This document shows, one piece after another, positions 7,804 through 18,410 of a stretch of 64,000 bases of DNA. The notes under the pieces were generated by a model. It saw only the letters and a list, made by a program, of their open reading frames with translations, did not search any database and was not told where the DNA came from. This DNA is from Pseudoclavibacter sp. RFBB5 (lineage in GTDB: Bacteria > Actinomycetota > Actinomycetes > Actinomycetales > Microbacteriaceae). The translations under genes were made by a program, and so were the position numbers. How positions within the stretch are numbered: position 1 is the stretch's first letter; each line of letters starts with the position of its first letter. Where the stretch lies: NCBI RefSeq assembly GCF_002931555.1, contig NZ_PSTZ01000004.1, positions 29,185 to 93,184 of the forward strand. Reading direction: 5' to 3'.

Positions 7804-9093
7804 ATGTCATTCCTGCTCAACTGGGCGTCGCCCAAGCCGCTCGGCACGCCGTTCCGGTTCCTGCTGTCTTCCTCGCTGTTCTCGAACCTCGCCGACGGCA
7901 TCCTCATCGCGGCGGGGCCGCTGCTTGTCGCGAGCCTCACCCGTGACCCGCTGCTCGTCTCGCTCGCGCTCGTCGTCCAGCAGCTCCCGTGGCTCGTGTT
8001 CGGACTCTTCGCCGGTGTCGTCGCCGACCGTCTTCCTCGCGTCGCGATCATCGTCGCGGGGGCTCTGAGCAGAGTCCTGATGCTGGCGATCATCGGCGCG
8101 CTCGTGCTGACCGACACCATCAATCTGCCGGTCCTCTACGTCGCCCTGTTCCTCGTCGGCTCGGCCGAGGTGTTCACCGACAACGCGTGGACCTCGATCG
8201 TGCCGGACCTCGTGCCCTCGAAGGAACTCGGCATCGGGAACTCGCGACTCATCGCGAGCCAGACCGTCATGAACCAGCTGGCCGGACCCGCGATCGGCGG
8301 GGCGCTGTTCGCCGCGGCGCACGCGATCCCGTACGGCGTGACGGTCGTGGCACTGCTCTTCGCCGTGGTCCTGGTCTCGCGCATCACGTCGCCACCGGTC
8401 TCGACGGCGACGACGGGGCCGATCGAGACGGTGCGCTCGGTCGCACGCGTGCGCCGCGACATCGCCAAGGGCTTCGCCTGGCTGTGGCAGAACCCGCCGG
8501 TGCGCACGCTCGCGATCATCCTCTTCGCCTTCAACATCACCTACGGAATGACGTACGGAGTGCTCGTGCTCTACGCGAAGCAGCGCCTGGGGCTCGACGA
8601 CGCCGGATACGGCCTCCTGCTCGCCGTCTCGGCGCTAGGTGGGCTGGTGGGCACGGCGTTCTATGCCCGCCTCGAGCGTCGGTTCTCCTACACGAGCCTC
8701 ATGCGCGCCTGCCTCGCGCTCGAGACCGTGCTCCATCTTGTGCTCGCGGCGACAGCAAACGTCATCGTCGCTGGCGCGACGATGTTCGTCTTCGGCATGT
8801 ACACGGTCATCTGGGCAACGCTCGCGAGCACGATCCGGGGCCGTGCCGTGCCGAGCCGGATGCGCGGCCGGGTGTCGAGCGTCTACTTCCTCGGCATGAT
8901 CGGCGGGATGGCGATCGGGACGTTCGTGGGCGGGCTCATCGGCCAGGGGTTCGGCATCGTCGCGACGATCTGGGTCGCGTTCGGGGTCAGCATCCTCATC
9001 CTGGCGCTCGTCTGGAGGTCACTGGTCAACGTGGGTCGAGCGGGTGCTCTGAGGGAGCACCCAGATAGCTCCGGGGAGCGCGGCGTAACCTGA
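7804..9093 (+). CDS. MFS transporter, EntS/MFS_3-like
   Basis: The 429-residue protein has twelve predicted membrane helices. The N-half carries SSLFSNLADGILIAAGPLL and the loop GVVADRLPRVAII, the DHA3/EntS-type version of the MFS loop 2-3 signature; a second MRGRVSSVYFLGMIGGM motif lies in the C-half. Relatives export siderophores, macrolides or other drugs by proton antiport; the substrate here is unknown. It is bounded by a terminator upstream and a lipoprotein gene 43 nt downstream in the same direction, possibly co-transcribed. Confidence 0.85.
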   Translation: MSFLLNWASPKPLGTPFRFLLSSSLFSNLADGILIAAGPLLVASLTRDPLLVSLALVVQQLPWLVFGLFAGVVADRLPRVAIIVAGALSRVLMLAIIGALVLTDTINLPVLYVALFLVGSAEVFTDNAWTSIVPDLVPSKELGIGNSRLIASQTVMNQLAGPAIGGALFAAAHAIPYGVTVVALLFAVVLVSRITSPPVSTATTGPIETVRSVARVRRDIAKGFAWLWQNPPVRTLAIILFAFNITYGMTYGVLVLYAKQRLGLDDAGYGLLLAVSALGGLVGTAFYARLERRFSYTSLMRACLALETVLHLVLAATANVIVAGATMFVFGMYTVIWATLASTIRGRAVPSRMRGRVSSVYFLGMIGGMAIGTFVGGLIGQGFGIVATIWVAFGVSILILALVWRSLVNVGRAGALREHPDSSGERGVT

Positions 9094-9136
9094 TCGGCAT
9101 CGTGCTGGATCGAGGACGCGGAGGAGGGTGCTGACG

Positions 9137-10372
9137 ATGCCGCGCTCTCTCCTGCCTGCCCTTATCGCGGCCGTCATGATGACGATGCTCGCCGGATGCG
9201 CGTCCGGGCCCTTCCCGGCCGTCCAGTCGGCCCTCGACTCCTTCAATCAGACCCTGCGATCACTTCCAGGCGTCGAGGCGTCGAGCCTTGACCGGCCGCC
9301 CGTCGACGGAGCGGTGAAGATCGACCTCGTCGTCACGCTGACCGACGACGTGACGGACGACGAGCTCGCCGACATCGGTGACTTCGCGTCGACGTTCCCG
9401 ACCGTCCAGCTCGGGCAGGGTCAGTATCCGGGCGCAGTCGAGCTCCGCCTCGCGGGCTCGGCCTACTCGTACTTCGACCTGCCGACCCCGGAAGCGCTCC
9501 ACGCGCAGCTCGCCTACTGGCGCCAGCTCGTCGCGGTGGGGTTCGAGTCGATCTCGACCCGCACCTACTCAGCGCCCGTGACGGCCGGGATGTTCGAGGC
9601 CACCGACAACACCGCGGGTGACCCTTCCGCAGACCGGGCCTCGCAGCAGGGTGAGTTCGCTCAGGACGAGGCGCCTCTCACGAACTCGCCGGTGGTCTCC
9701 GCGCCGGAAGTGACCCCGACGGCCTCGGGCGCGCCCGCGCTCACCTCGGCGGCTCGCGGTCGTCTTGTCGTCGTGGAGCTCTCGAGCGACGAGCGCGACG
9801 ACGACGCGCGCACCGCGCAGCTGCTCGACGCTGCCCGCTCGCTCGACGATCCCGGTGCCGCGACGGGGGAGTGGGACCTCATGGGCCTCGCCCCGTTCAC
9901 GACGGGCCAGTTCGTCCAGTCGGCGCTGCCCACCGCTGATCAGATCGCCTTCGTTCGGGAGACGAGAGCCGTGTTCGACGAGTCGGACCAGCTCGCGAGC
10001 GTGCATGTGAGAGTGGACGATTCCTCGGCGGGCAGCACGCAGGTGAACGTCACCGCTTTCGACGACACCATGGAGGGCGTCAAGTCCGCCGACGCGGCGA
10101 AGACGTTCCGCGAGACCGCCGAGTGGCCTGAGCTCATGCAGCTGGTTCCCGAGTTGCAGCAGACCAACCGCGACTTCAGTGTCAACTTCGTGGGCAACAA
10201 CCTCACCGGGTTCGGCGTCTTCGAGCTCAAGTTCGGGGTGCGGGACTGCGGCTTCTGGTCGGGCTCGCAATGGCCTGACCTCTCACGCGACCTCGAGATG
10301 GCCTGGGCCGCCAGCCTGCAGGGCGCGAATGCTCCGACCGCCGCGGCGCAGGTCTGCGCGGCGCAGCGCTGA
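9137..10372 (+). CDS. Lipoprotein of unknown function
   Basis: ATG 9137 lies 8 nt after GAGGAGGG; the in-frame GTG at 9128 is too close to that site. A short signal peptide ends in the lipobox LAGC (Cys about residue 21), predicting lipid attachment on the outer face of the membrane. The mature ~390 residues are acidic with two similar alpha/beta-looking halves (strand-rich VDLVVTLTDDVTDDEL and, later, LASVHVRVDDSSAGSTQVNVTAF) around a low-complexity Ser/Thr/Pro stretch. Two cysteines occur near the C-terminus (RDCGF, AQVCAAQR). I recognise no family. The preceding MFS gene may share its transcript. Confidence 0.7.
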   Translation: MPRSLLPALIAAVMMTMLAGCASGPFPAVQSALDSFNQTLRSLPGVEASSLDRPPVDGAVKIDLVVTLTDDVTDDELADIGDFASTFPTVQLGQGQYPGAVELRLAGSAYSYFDLPTPEALHAQLAYWRQLVAVGFESISTRTYSAPVTAGMFEATDNTAGDPSADRASQQGEFAQDEAPLTNSPVVSAPEVTPTASGAPALTSAARGRLVVVELSSDERDDDARTAQLLDAARSLDDPGAATGEWDLMGLAPFTTGQFVQSALPTADQIAFVRETRAVFDESDQLASVHVRVDDSSAGSTQVNVTAFDDTMEGVKSADAAKTFRETAEWPELMQLVPELQQTNRDFSVNFVGNNLTGFGVFELKFGVRDCGFWSGSQWPDLSRDLEMAWAASLQGANAPTAAAQVCAAQR

Positions 10373-10518
10373 CCAGCGTCACGCACCCGTCCCGGGATTA
10401 ACCGGGCTGTCCGATTTGCGCATAGCTGCCGCAGGGGAAAATCCCGGCAAATGCTCAAATGTCCGGATCTCGTCAAACTCGCTTTCTCGGGCTAGAGTCA
10501 TGACCATCCATTTGGTAG

Positions 10519-13122
10519 GTGAATACTCATGAAGCTTGGGCTGGGGTGAACGGGATGCACGCAACGAGGCGTGAGCTGCTGATCAGGGAGCGCCTCCTGC
10601 GCGCGCTCGATGACGATACGGCTCGCATCACGCTCCTGCACGCGCCGAGCGGGTACGGCAAGACCACGCTCCTGCGCATGTGGGTCGATGCGGGCCGCTA
10701 CACGGGTCGCCTGCTCTGGGTCACCTTCGGCGCCTCCACGACGACCCGCAACAGCGTGTGGGAGCAGATCGCACGCGCCGCGCTCCGAGAGGGGTTCGTC
10801 ACCAGCCTCCAGCTTGACGACCTCCTCACGCTCATCAACTCCGACGACTTCGAGAAGCGAGACCTCATCGCCGCGATGCGCGGCGAGGGGGCGTTCACGA
10901 TCATCCTGGACGGCTATGAGCGCCTCGGCGACCTCGCACGCGTCATCGACGAGGACCTGCTGCGCGGCACCGAGCACGTACCGGGCATGCGCGCCATCGT
11001 CGCGGCCCGCGGGCGAACGACACTGGACCAGCAGCGGCTGCAGCTGCAGGGCCGTGTCCAAGTCATCACCAACGTCGACCTCGAATTCACCGAGGCGGAG
11101 GTCGACGAGTTCTTCACGCTCGTCGTCGGCGAGAGCCGCTATGCGGCCGCCCGCGACGTGTACGAGGCGACTGGGGGCTACGCGATCGCCGTTCGCGCGG
11201 CAGTCCTCGAGCTCTCGCGGTCGGGTCCCCGCGCCGCCCACTGGCGAGAGAATGCCCTCAACTCGACCAATCTCTCGGGGCAGCTACCCAGCGAAGAGCT
11301 CGCGAACTTCGCCCGCATCACCAGCGTCGTCCCGTACTTCGACACGTCACTGGCGCGCATGCTCGTCCCGCACACCGACCCTGACGCGGCCATCCGAGTG
11401 CTCGAAGCCGACGGGTTCGGGAGGCACATCGCGTTCACGCGCACGAGTCGTGCGTTCCAGTACGTGACCGCGCTGCGCGAGGCGCTCCACGAGGAGCTGC
11501 GCACCGAATCGCCGGCCGAATACAAGCGGGCGGCCTCCATCGCCTCCGCTTGGCTGGGAGGGAACGGTGACCCGGAAGGGGCGCTCGACCTCGCCCTCGA
11601 GGTGGGGGACTACGAGCTCGCCTCGCGCATCTGCGCGCGCCTCCTGCTCTCGGTCGTCGAGGCGTACACGACCGACCGCTACGAGTCGCGCCTGCGGCAC
11701 CTCCCCCAGGAGGTCCTCGCCGCATACCCGATCCTCGCGTTCGTGCTCGGCCTCGCGCGTCTCGCCAACCCCGTCCTGCGAAGCGGGGCGAAGCCTTTGC
11801 TGCAGATCGCCGCCGGGATGCGCATCCCGAACGGCCTGTCTCCGGAGCGGCGGTCCGAGTACCTCTGCTTCAAGGTCTTCGCGTCGCGGACGCTCGGCCG
11901 GTACCAGGAGTCAGCGGAGCTCGCGCGGCAAGTGCTCGACCTCGTTGCCGCGCAGGGGGCAGCAGGCTCGTCGACGACGCTCTCTCCGGTCTTCACGCGG
12001 GGTGCTGCACTCTCCCTCTTCCTCGTCGGAGATGTCAAAGGGGCGCACGCGGCTGTCGCGAGCACGTTCGTCGTTCCGCAGTCGCAGAGCTCACGCAACC
12101 TGTCGTTCTCGGACGCGGCCGGCTACAAGGCCATCGACGGTGACATGCCCGCGGCGCGGGCGATGCTCGCGCAGATCGATGACGGGGCCTGGGCTGCCAC
12201 CAGCGAGCGAGGGCATCTCGGCACGTTCGGGCACATCGCGCGCGCGTACGGATACCTCGAGGACCGCGAGTGGGCGCTGGCTCGGGCCACTCTCGAAGAC
12301 ATCGAGCGCCACACCGTCACCTCCGACCTCTGGCCGCACCTGCAGGAGCCCATCATGCTCGCGCGGCTTGCACAGGGCGAAGCACTCGCTGAAGCGAGAC
12401 GCGTCGAGGAGATGCTCGACGGTCCACTCGCCACCCCGGGGAGCGCCGAGAGCCTCGGGATCTTCAGGGTGAAGGCGTTCCTGGTGGTGCTGTGGCTTGC
12501 AGCGGGGCGCCCCGCGAGGGCGCGCAAGCTGCTCGACGGGTACGCGGCGGACGACTTCCGCACCCTCCCCGCGAGGGCGCTGCTCGCCCTCGTCGATGGA
12601 GACGCCGACCAATCGATGCGGCTCGTGTCGCGGTCGCTCGACTTCGTGAAGACTCCGAGGATGCGCATGTCGGTGCACGCGCTCGGCGCCGCCGCGTCGC
12701 TTCGTGCGGGGGATCGGGAGGTCGCGCTCAGCATGGTCGGCCTCGCTTCCAGCCTCGGGCGCGAGTACGGACTGGTCTCGCCGCTGTTGCTGCTGCCGGA
12801 CAGCGATCGCGAGGCGCTCGCAACGCTGAGCCGCGAGTCGGGTGGAGCGGACGATGTCGCGATGTTCGACGCACTCGACGTCGCGACCACCATTCAGGAA
12901 GTGAGTGCGATGCCGCAGTTCACGGAGCGTGAGCGAGTCGTCGTTCACGCGTTGGCCCGGCACGCGTCGCCGGCCCGGATCGCGGAGGAGCTGTTCGTCT
13001 CGCCCAACACCGTGAAGACGCAATTGCGCTCGGCCTACAAGAAGCTCGGCGTGCATTCCCGGCCTGAGGCACTCCGTCGGGCAGAGTCGCTTGGGCTCCT
13101 CCGCGACCGAAGTGACGACTAA
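10519..13122 (+). CDS. Large ATP-binding LuxR-type (STAND/MalT-like) transcriptional regulator
   Basis: About 867 residues. A P-loop APSGYGKTT lies near residues 42-50, with a Walker-B-like stretch FTIILDGYERLGDL (~130). A long helical, TPR-like middle (~400-780) leads to a C-terminal LuxR helix-turn-helix, FTERERVVVHALARHASPARIAEELFVSPNTVKTQLRS (begins ~797; NTVKTQ is the recognition helix). This order is that of MalT/LAL-type STAND regulators, which oligomerise with ATP on sensing a ligand. The start is uncertain: GTG 10519, GTG 10546 or ATG 10555. A terminator follows it, then a Tat-exported protein that it may control (inference from position only). Confidence 0.88.
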   Translation: MNTHEAWAGVNGMHATRRELLIRERLLRALDDDTARITLLHAPSGYGKTTLLRMWVDAGRYTGRLLWVTFGASTTTRNSVWEQIARAALREGFVTSLQLDDLLTLINSDDFEKRDLIAAMRGEGAFTIILDGYERLGDLARVIDEDLLRGTEHVPGMRAIVAARGRTTLDQQRLQLQGRVQVITNVDLEFTEAEVDEFFTLVVGESRYAAARDVYEATGGYAIAVRAAVLELSRSGPRAAHWRENALNSTNLSGQLPSEELANFARITSVVPYFDTSLARMLVPHTDPDAAIRVLEADGFGRHIAFTRTSRAFQYVTALREALHEELRTESPAEYKRAASIASAWLGGNGDPEGALDLALEVGDYELASRICARLLLSVVEAYTTDRYESRLRHLPQEVLAAYPILAFVLGLARLANPVLRSGAKPLLQIAAGMRIPNGLSPERRSEYLCFKVFASRTLGRYQESAELARQVLDLVAAQGAAGSSTTLSPVFTRGAALSLFLVGDVKGAHAAVASTFVVPQSQSSRNLSFSDAAGYKAIDGDMPAARAMLAQIDDGAWAATSERGHLGTFGHIARAYGYLEDREWALARATLEDIERHTVTSDLWPHLQEPIMLARLAQGEALAEARRVEEMLDGPLATPGSAESLGIFRVKAFLVVLWLAAGRPARARKLLDGYAADDFRTLPARALLALVDGDADQSMRLVSRSLDFVKTPRMRMSVHALGAAASLRAGDREVALSMVGLASSLGREYGLVSPLLLLPDSDREALATLSRESGGADDVAMFDALDVATTIQEVSAMPQFTERERVVVHALARHASPARIAEELFVSPNTVKTQLRSAYKKLGVHSRPEALRRAESLGLLRDRSDD

Positions 13123-13146
13123 CCCGTCTCGATCTTCGCGCGCAAG

Positions 13147-13172
13147 CCACCTCGGGGTGAACCCCGGGGTGG
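13147..13172 (+). terminator. Hairpin terminator after the LuxR-type regulator gene
   Basis: CCACCTCGGGGT (13147-13158) pairs with ACCCCGGGGTGG (13161-13172) with one G-U pair and is followed by TTTCTTCGTT. It starts 24 nt after the stop codon. Confidence 0.8.
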
Positions 13173-13209
13173 TTTCTTCGTTGCTGACAAGGTCAATGGT
13201 CAGTCGTTT

Positions 13210-13225
13210 ATTTGTATCTACAAAT
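13210..13225. promoter_or_regulatory. AT-rich operator-like dyad ATTTGTA-TC-TACAAAT
   Basis: Perfect 7-bp inverted arms surround a 2-nt centre, an unusually AT-rich site in GC-rich DNA. It lies about 150 nt upstream of the Tat protein start at 13375, near a second dyad AAGTC (13233-13237) / GACTT (13244-13248). It could bind the neighbouring LuxR-type regulator or overlap the promoter. Confidence 0.5.
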
Positions 13226-13360
13226 TAGGGTGAAGTCCGGGGTGACTTAGCGCCCGAGGAGGCCGTGCTCGGGGTGCTATTGATCCGCCTGGCACGTCCA
13301 ATGGGACCTGTCAGCGCAGGACGCGCCACTCCGGCGCGGATGCACTTACCCCGATGCGCC

Positions 13361-13377
13361 GAAGAGGTTCCCCTTTG
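13361..13377 (+). promoter_or_regulatory. Ribosome-binding site that decides a TTG start
   Basis: GAAGAGG (13361-13367), a 7-nt spacer, then TTG (13375-13377). The upstream ATG at 13354 lacks any such site. Confidence 0.6.
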
Positions 13378-14091
13378 TCTGACACCCCCAGCTCCCAAGC
13401 CGTTCCCGCCGCATCCAACGCTGCTGGCACATCCACCCGCCGCTCAGTGCTGCGCGCCGCCGCCTGGACCACCCCCGTCATCGCGCTCGCCACCGCCGCG
13501 CCCGCGCAGGCGGCATCCCGGTGCGTGAACAAGACCAACTTCAACGCGCTCACCACGGGTACGAAGCCCACCCAGATCGCGTTCCCGGGAACGGGCGTCA
13601 CCGCCACGCTGAGCTACGTCGGCTACGGCGGCTTCACCGGCTCCTCGACCAACGGGGCGGTGCAGAACGGCCCGCAGGGTGGAAACCCCAACACGCAGAA
13701 GTGGATCAAGTTCGAGAACGACACCGCCAGCTACGGCAGTGGCCTCGACGTGAAGATCGTCTTCAGCGAACCCGTCAACAAGCTCTCCTTCACGCTCTTC
13801 GACCTCGACTGGGCCGACGGCAACCACCGCGACGCCGTCATCGCCACCACGCCTCCGACGTCGTTCACCATCGCCTCCGCGCTCCAGGGCAACGGCACGC
13901 TGAACAACCCCTGGCGCAAGATCAACGTCGGCGAGATCCCGAGCACCTCGCTCAACGGCAACGTGCAGCTCAACTACACGGGGCCGATCACCGAGGTGAC
14001 GTTCAGGTACTTCCAGGACCTCAAGGTCCAGGGCTCGAACCACAACCAGCTCATCGGGCTGAGCGACCTCGCGTTCGACAAGTGCCTCTGA
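13375..14091 (+). CDS. Tat-exported beta-sandwich protein of unknown function
   Basis: I choose the TTG at 13375 because GAAGAGG at 13361-13367 lies 7 nt before it; the in-frame ATG at 13354 has no ribosome-binding site. The product (~238 residues) opens with the Tat signal STRRSVLRAAAWTTPVIALA and an AQAAS cleavage region. The mature domain has FSEPVNKLSFTLFDLDWAD..RDAV and VTFRYFQDL, resembling beta-sandwich domains of PEP-CTERM-type surface proteins where a D-x-D strand may bind metal; this is a motif-level impression. Its only two cysteines are three residues after the signal (SRC) and second from the end (KCL), allowing an end-to-end disulfide. Role unknown. Confidence 0.7.
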   Translation: MSDTPSSQAVPAASNAAGTSTRRSVLRAAAWTTPVIALATAAPAQAASRCVNKTNFNALTTGTKPTQIAFPGTGVTATLSYVGYGGFTGSSTNGAVQNGPQGGNPNTQKWIKFENDTASYGSGLDVKIVFSEPVNKLSFTLFDLDWADGNHRDAVIATTPPTSFTIASALQGNGTLNNPWRKINVGEIPSTSLNGNVQLNYTGPITEVTFRYFQDLKVQGSNHNQLIGLSDLAFDKCL

Positions 14092-14114
14092 CGCGGAACA
14101 GCTGAACGACGAAG

Positions 14115-14151
14115 GCGCCGCCGCACGGTCCGACCGGACCCGCGGCGGCGC
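14115..14151 (+). terminator. Hairpin terminator after the Tat protein gene
   Basis: A perfect 10-bp outer stem, GCGCCGCCGC (14115-14124) with GCGGCGGCGC (14142-14151), encloses a smaller GGTCC/GGACC hairpin. It lies between the stop at 14091 and clpC. Confidence 0.75.
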
Positions 14152-14290
14152 TTCCGTGTGCCGTGGGTATGCATCCGCACGCCCAGGGCGAACAGGGGAG
14201 GGTTTCGGGGGTGGTCGCCGTTACTCTCGGTGTACACGGCCCCCGACCCTGTAGCCAGGTGTCGAGGTCAGGGAGTCGAAGGAGAAACGG

Positions 14291-16822
<2,532 letters not shown>

Positions 16823-16841
16823 GCCGCACCCGTACGCGAGC

Positions 16842-16876
16842 CGAAGCCCCCGCATCCACTGGATGCGGGGGCTTCG
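16842..16876. terminator. Bidirectional 16-bp hairpin terminator after clpC
   Basis: CGAAGCCCCCGCATCC (16842-16857) is the exact reverse complement of 16861-16876, with an ACT loop. It serves clpC and possibly the convergent gene ending at 16999. Confidence 0.9.
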
Positions 16877-16998
16877 TCGTGCCTGCGTTCCTCTGTGCCT
16901 GCCTGCTCGGCGAGCTGCTTGAAAGGGGTGTTGTCCGCGGCTCGGAGCGACCTTCCGTGGCGACTCGCGGTGCCCCCATCGTGGCGCGTGACCGCTGG

Positions 16999-17949
16999 CT
17001 AGCGTGTGGCCTTCCGGAAGCCGTCCCAGATGTCCCAGACGCTGATGGTGACGACCCCGAAGGCGACGAGGACCGAGACGATCGTCGTCACGGTCGCCGC
17101 GCTGTCTGCGCTCGGGATGACCGTGGCGAAGAAGTCCGGGTTCAAGAGCAGGCCGCGACCGAGCGCCGTGAGCAGCAGCGACATGAACAGGACAGCGAGC
17201 ACCGCGTTCGCCCAGGCGAGAGGCAACGTGACGCGTCCCGTCCGGTACAGGGCCACGCTGTAGACGGCTTCGAAGACGAACAACACGAGCAACCCCAGCG
17301 CCCACCACGGCCAGAGGTCCTGACCGAAGAACGACAGCCCTGGCTGCGTCGGCACGAATCCGACGAAGTGGTCCCACGCGATCGCACCAGTCCCGAGCAC
17401 GAGGAACACCAGCGACGCCACGAGTTCGGACGCTCCGGCCCCCGTCTGGCGGATCTCCGGCAGATCATCGACGCTCCACTTGCCGTCGCCCGTGGGGGTG
17501 TCCGTGCGATCGAGGATGAAGAACACGAGCGTCGTCCAGAAGGTGACGTGCATGATCACGCTGAGGATGATCACCACGACCTCCGCGATGATCTCCCCGA
17601 TGCTGCTGCCGAGCAGCGTCTGCGCGATCGCGACCCCCAGCGCCGCGCACGCGGGGATGATCCACAGCAGGACCTTCAGCAGGCGCCACCACATGAGGTA
17701 GTAGCGCGGTCCGATCAGATACAGCTTTCGGTCGGTGTAGCTCGCTGCCAGCAGCTCCGGGTCACCGAGTTCCGTGAGGACGGCGATCTCGGCGGCGCTG
17801 GCGGTTTCACCGGCTTCGATGCGTCCATCCACGAGGTCCTGGATGGACGCTCGCAACTCGGCTTCGAGGTCGGCGCGCTGGTCGTCGGGGACGGTGCGCA
17901 TCGAGGCGCTGACGTAGCGCTCGGTCAGGGTGTCGTTGATGGCGGTCAT
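16999..17949 (-). CDS. HAAS / permease-prefix-domain-1 membrane protein
   Basis: The first ~75 residues form a helical cytoplasmic domain (TERYVSASMRTVPDDQRADLEAELRASI...LGDPELLAASY) of the HAAS / permease prefix domain 1 type; six or seven hydrophobic segments follow. Proteins with this prefix are typically encoded beside PadR repressors and take part in membrane-stress or transport responses; the exact role is not known. The start ATG 17949 lies 1 nt after the TGA of the upstream padR gene, so the two genes form a translationally coupled operon. Confidence 0.8.
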   Translation of the reverse strand: MTAINDTLTERYVSASMRTVPDDQRADLEAELRASIQDLVDGRIEAGETASAAEIAVLTELGDPELLAASYTDRKLYLIGPRYYLMWWRLLKVLLWIIPACAALGVAIAQTLLGSSIGEIIAEVVVIILSVIMHVTFWTTLVFFILDRTDTPTGDGKWSVDDLPEIRQTGAGASELVASLVFLVLGTGAIAWDHFVGFVPTQPGLSFFGQDLWPWWALGLLVLFVFEAVYSVALYRTGRVTLPLAWANAVLAVLFMSLLLTALGRGLLLNPDFFATVIPSADSAATVTTIVSVLVAFGVVTISVWDIWDGFRKATR

Positions 17950-17950
17950 G

Positions 17951-18286
17951 TCAGGCCCCTTCTGGGAGATGCTCGATCGCCTCGGCGAGGGAGCGGAATT
18001 CTGCGGTCATCGCGGTCGCGAGCGCTGTACCTGCCGGGCTCGCGCGGTAGAACTTGCGAGGGCGGGCCTCGTCGGTGTTCCACTCGCTCGTGAGGTGTCC
18101 CTGCTTCTCGAGTCTGCGAAGAAGCGGGTAGAGGGTGTTCGCGTCGGTGTCGAAGCCACGGGATTGCAGCGCTTCGAGGAGGCCGTAGCCGTAGCCGGGC
18201 TCGGCGAGGAGGCGGAGGCAGGCGAGCACGACGGTGCCCCTGCGGAGCTCCTGCAGGTGGATGTCGTGGGTCTCGTCATCGCTCAT
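17951..18286 (-). CDS. PadR-family transcriptional regulator
   Basis: The 111-residue protein is a compact winged helix: LQELRRGTVVLACLRLLAEPGYGYGLLEALQSRGFDTDANTLYPLLRRLEKQGHLTSEW is the classic PadR N-terminal domain, and the wing ends in RPRKFYRASPAG. A short C-terminal helix would dimerise. PadR proteins repress a neighbouring membrane-protein gene and release on ligand binding. The start ATG 18286 follows TATGGT by 7 nt, and that -10 lies inside an inverted repeat, which points to autorepression. Confidence 0.9.
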   Translation of the reverse strand: MSDDETHDIHLQELRRGTVVLACLRLLAEPGYGYGLLEALQSRGFDTDANTLYPLLRRLEKQGHLTSEWNTDEARPRKFYRASPAGTALATAMTAEFRSLAEAIEHLPEGA

Positions 18287-18290
18287 GAAT

Positions 18291-18317
18291 CACACCATAG
18301 TGTGTGACGCACACTAT
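18291..18317. promoter_or_regulatory. PadR operator-like nested dyads over the padR -10
   Basis: ATAGTGTG (18297-18304) and CACACTAT (18310-18317) are perfect inverted arms around TGACG. A second dyad, CACAC (18291-18295) / GTGTG (18300-18304), overlaps it. The minus-strand -10 TATGGT (18299-18294), 7 nt before the padR ATG, falls inside. Confidence 0.65.
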
Positions 18318-18397
18318 CGTCAATGGCACGGTGTTGTGAGTTGCGGCACCCGAAGTTCCTGAGGGGCAGTGCGCCGCGGCCGGTGGCATCGCGGGCT

Positions 18398-18403
18398 TAC
18401 GCT
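18398..18403 (+). promoter_or_regulatory. -10 hexamer TACGCT of a likely leaderless MFS mRNA
   Basis: TACGCT-N7-GTG (18411). The intervening GGAGGG is only about 2-3 nt from the start, so a leaderless reading is favoured. Confidence 0.45.
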
Positions 18404-18410
18404 GGAGGGC

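Noticed and set aside
10500..10532. Ten-codon upstream ORF (MTIHLVGEYS) before the LuxR-type gene
   Set aside because: It has no ribosome-binding site and only 1 nt after a TAGAGT hexamer; nothing supports translation.
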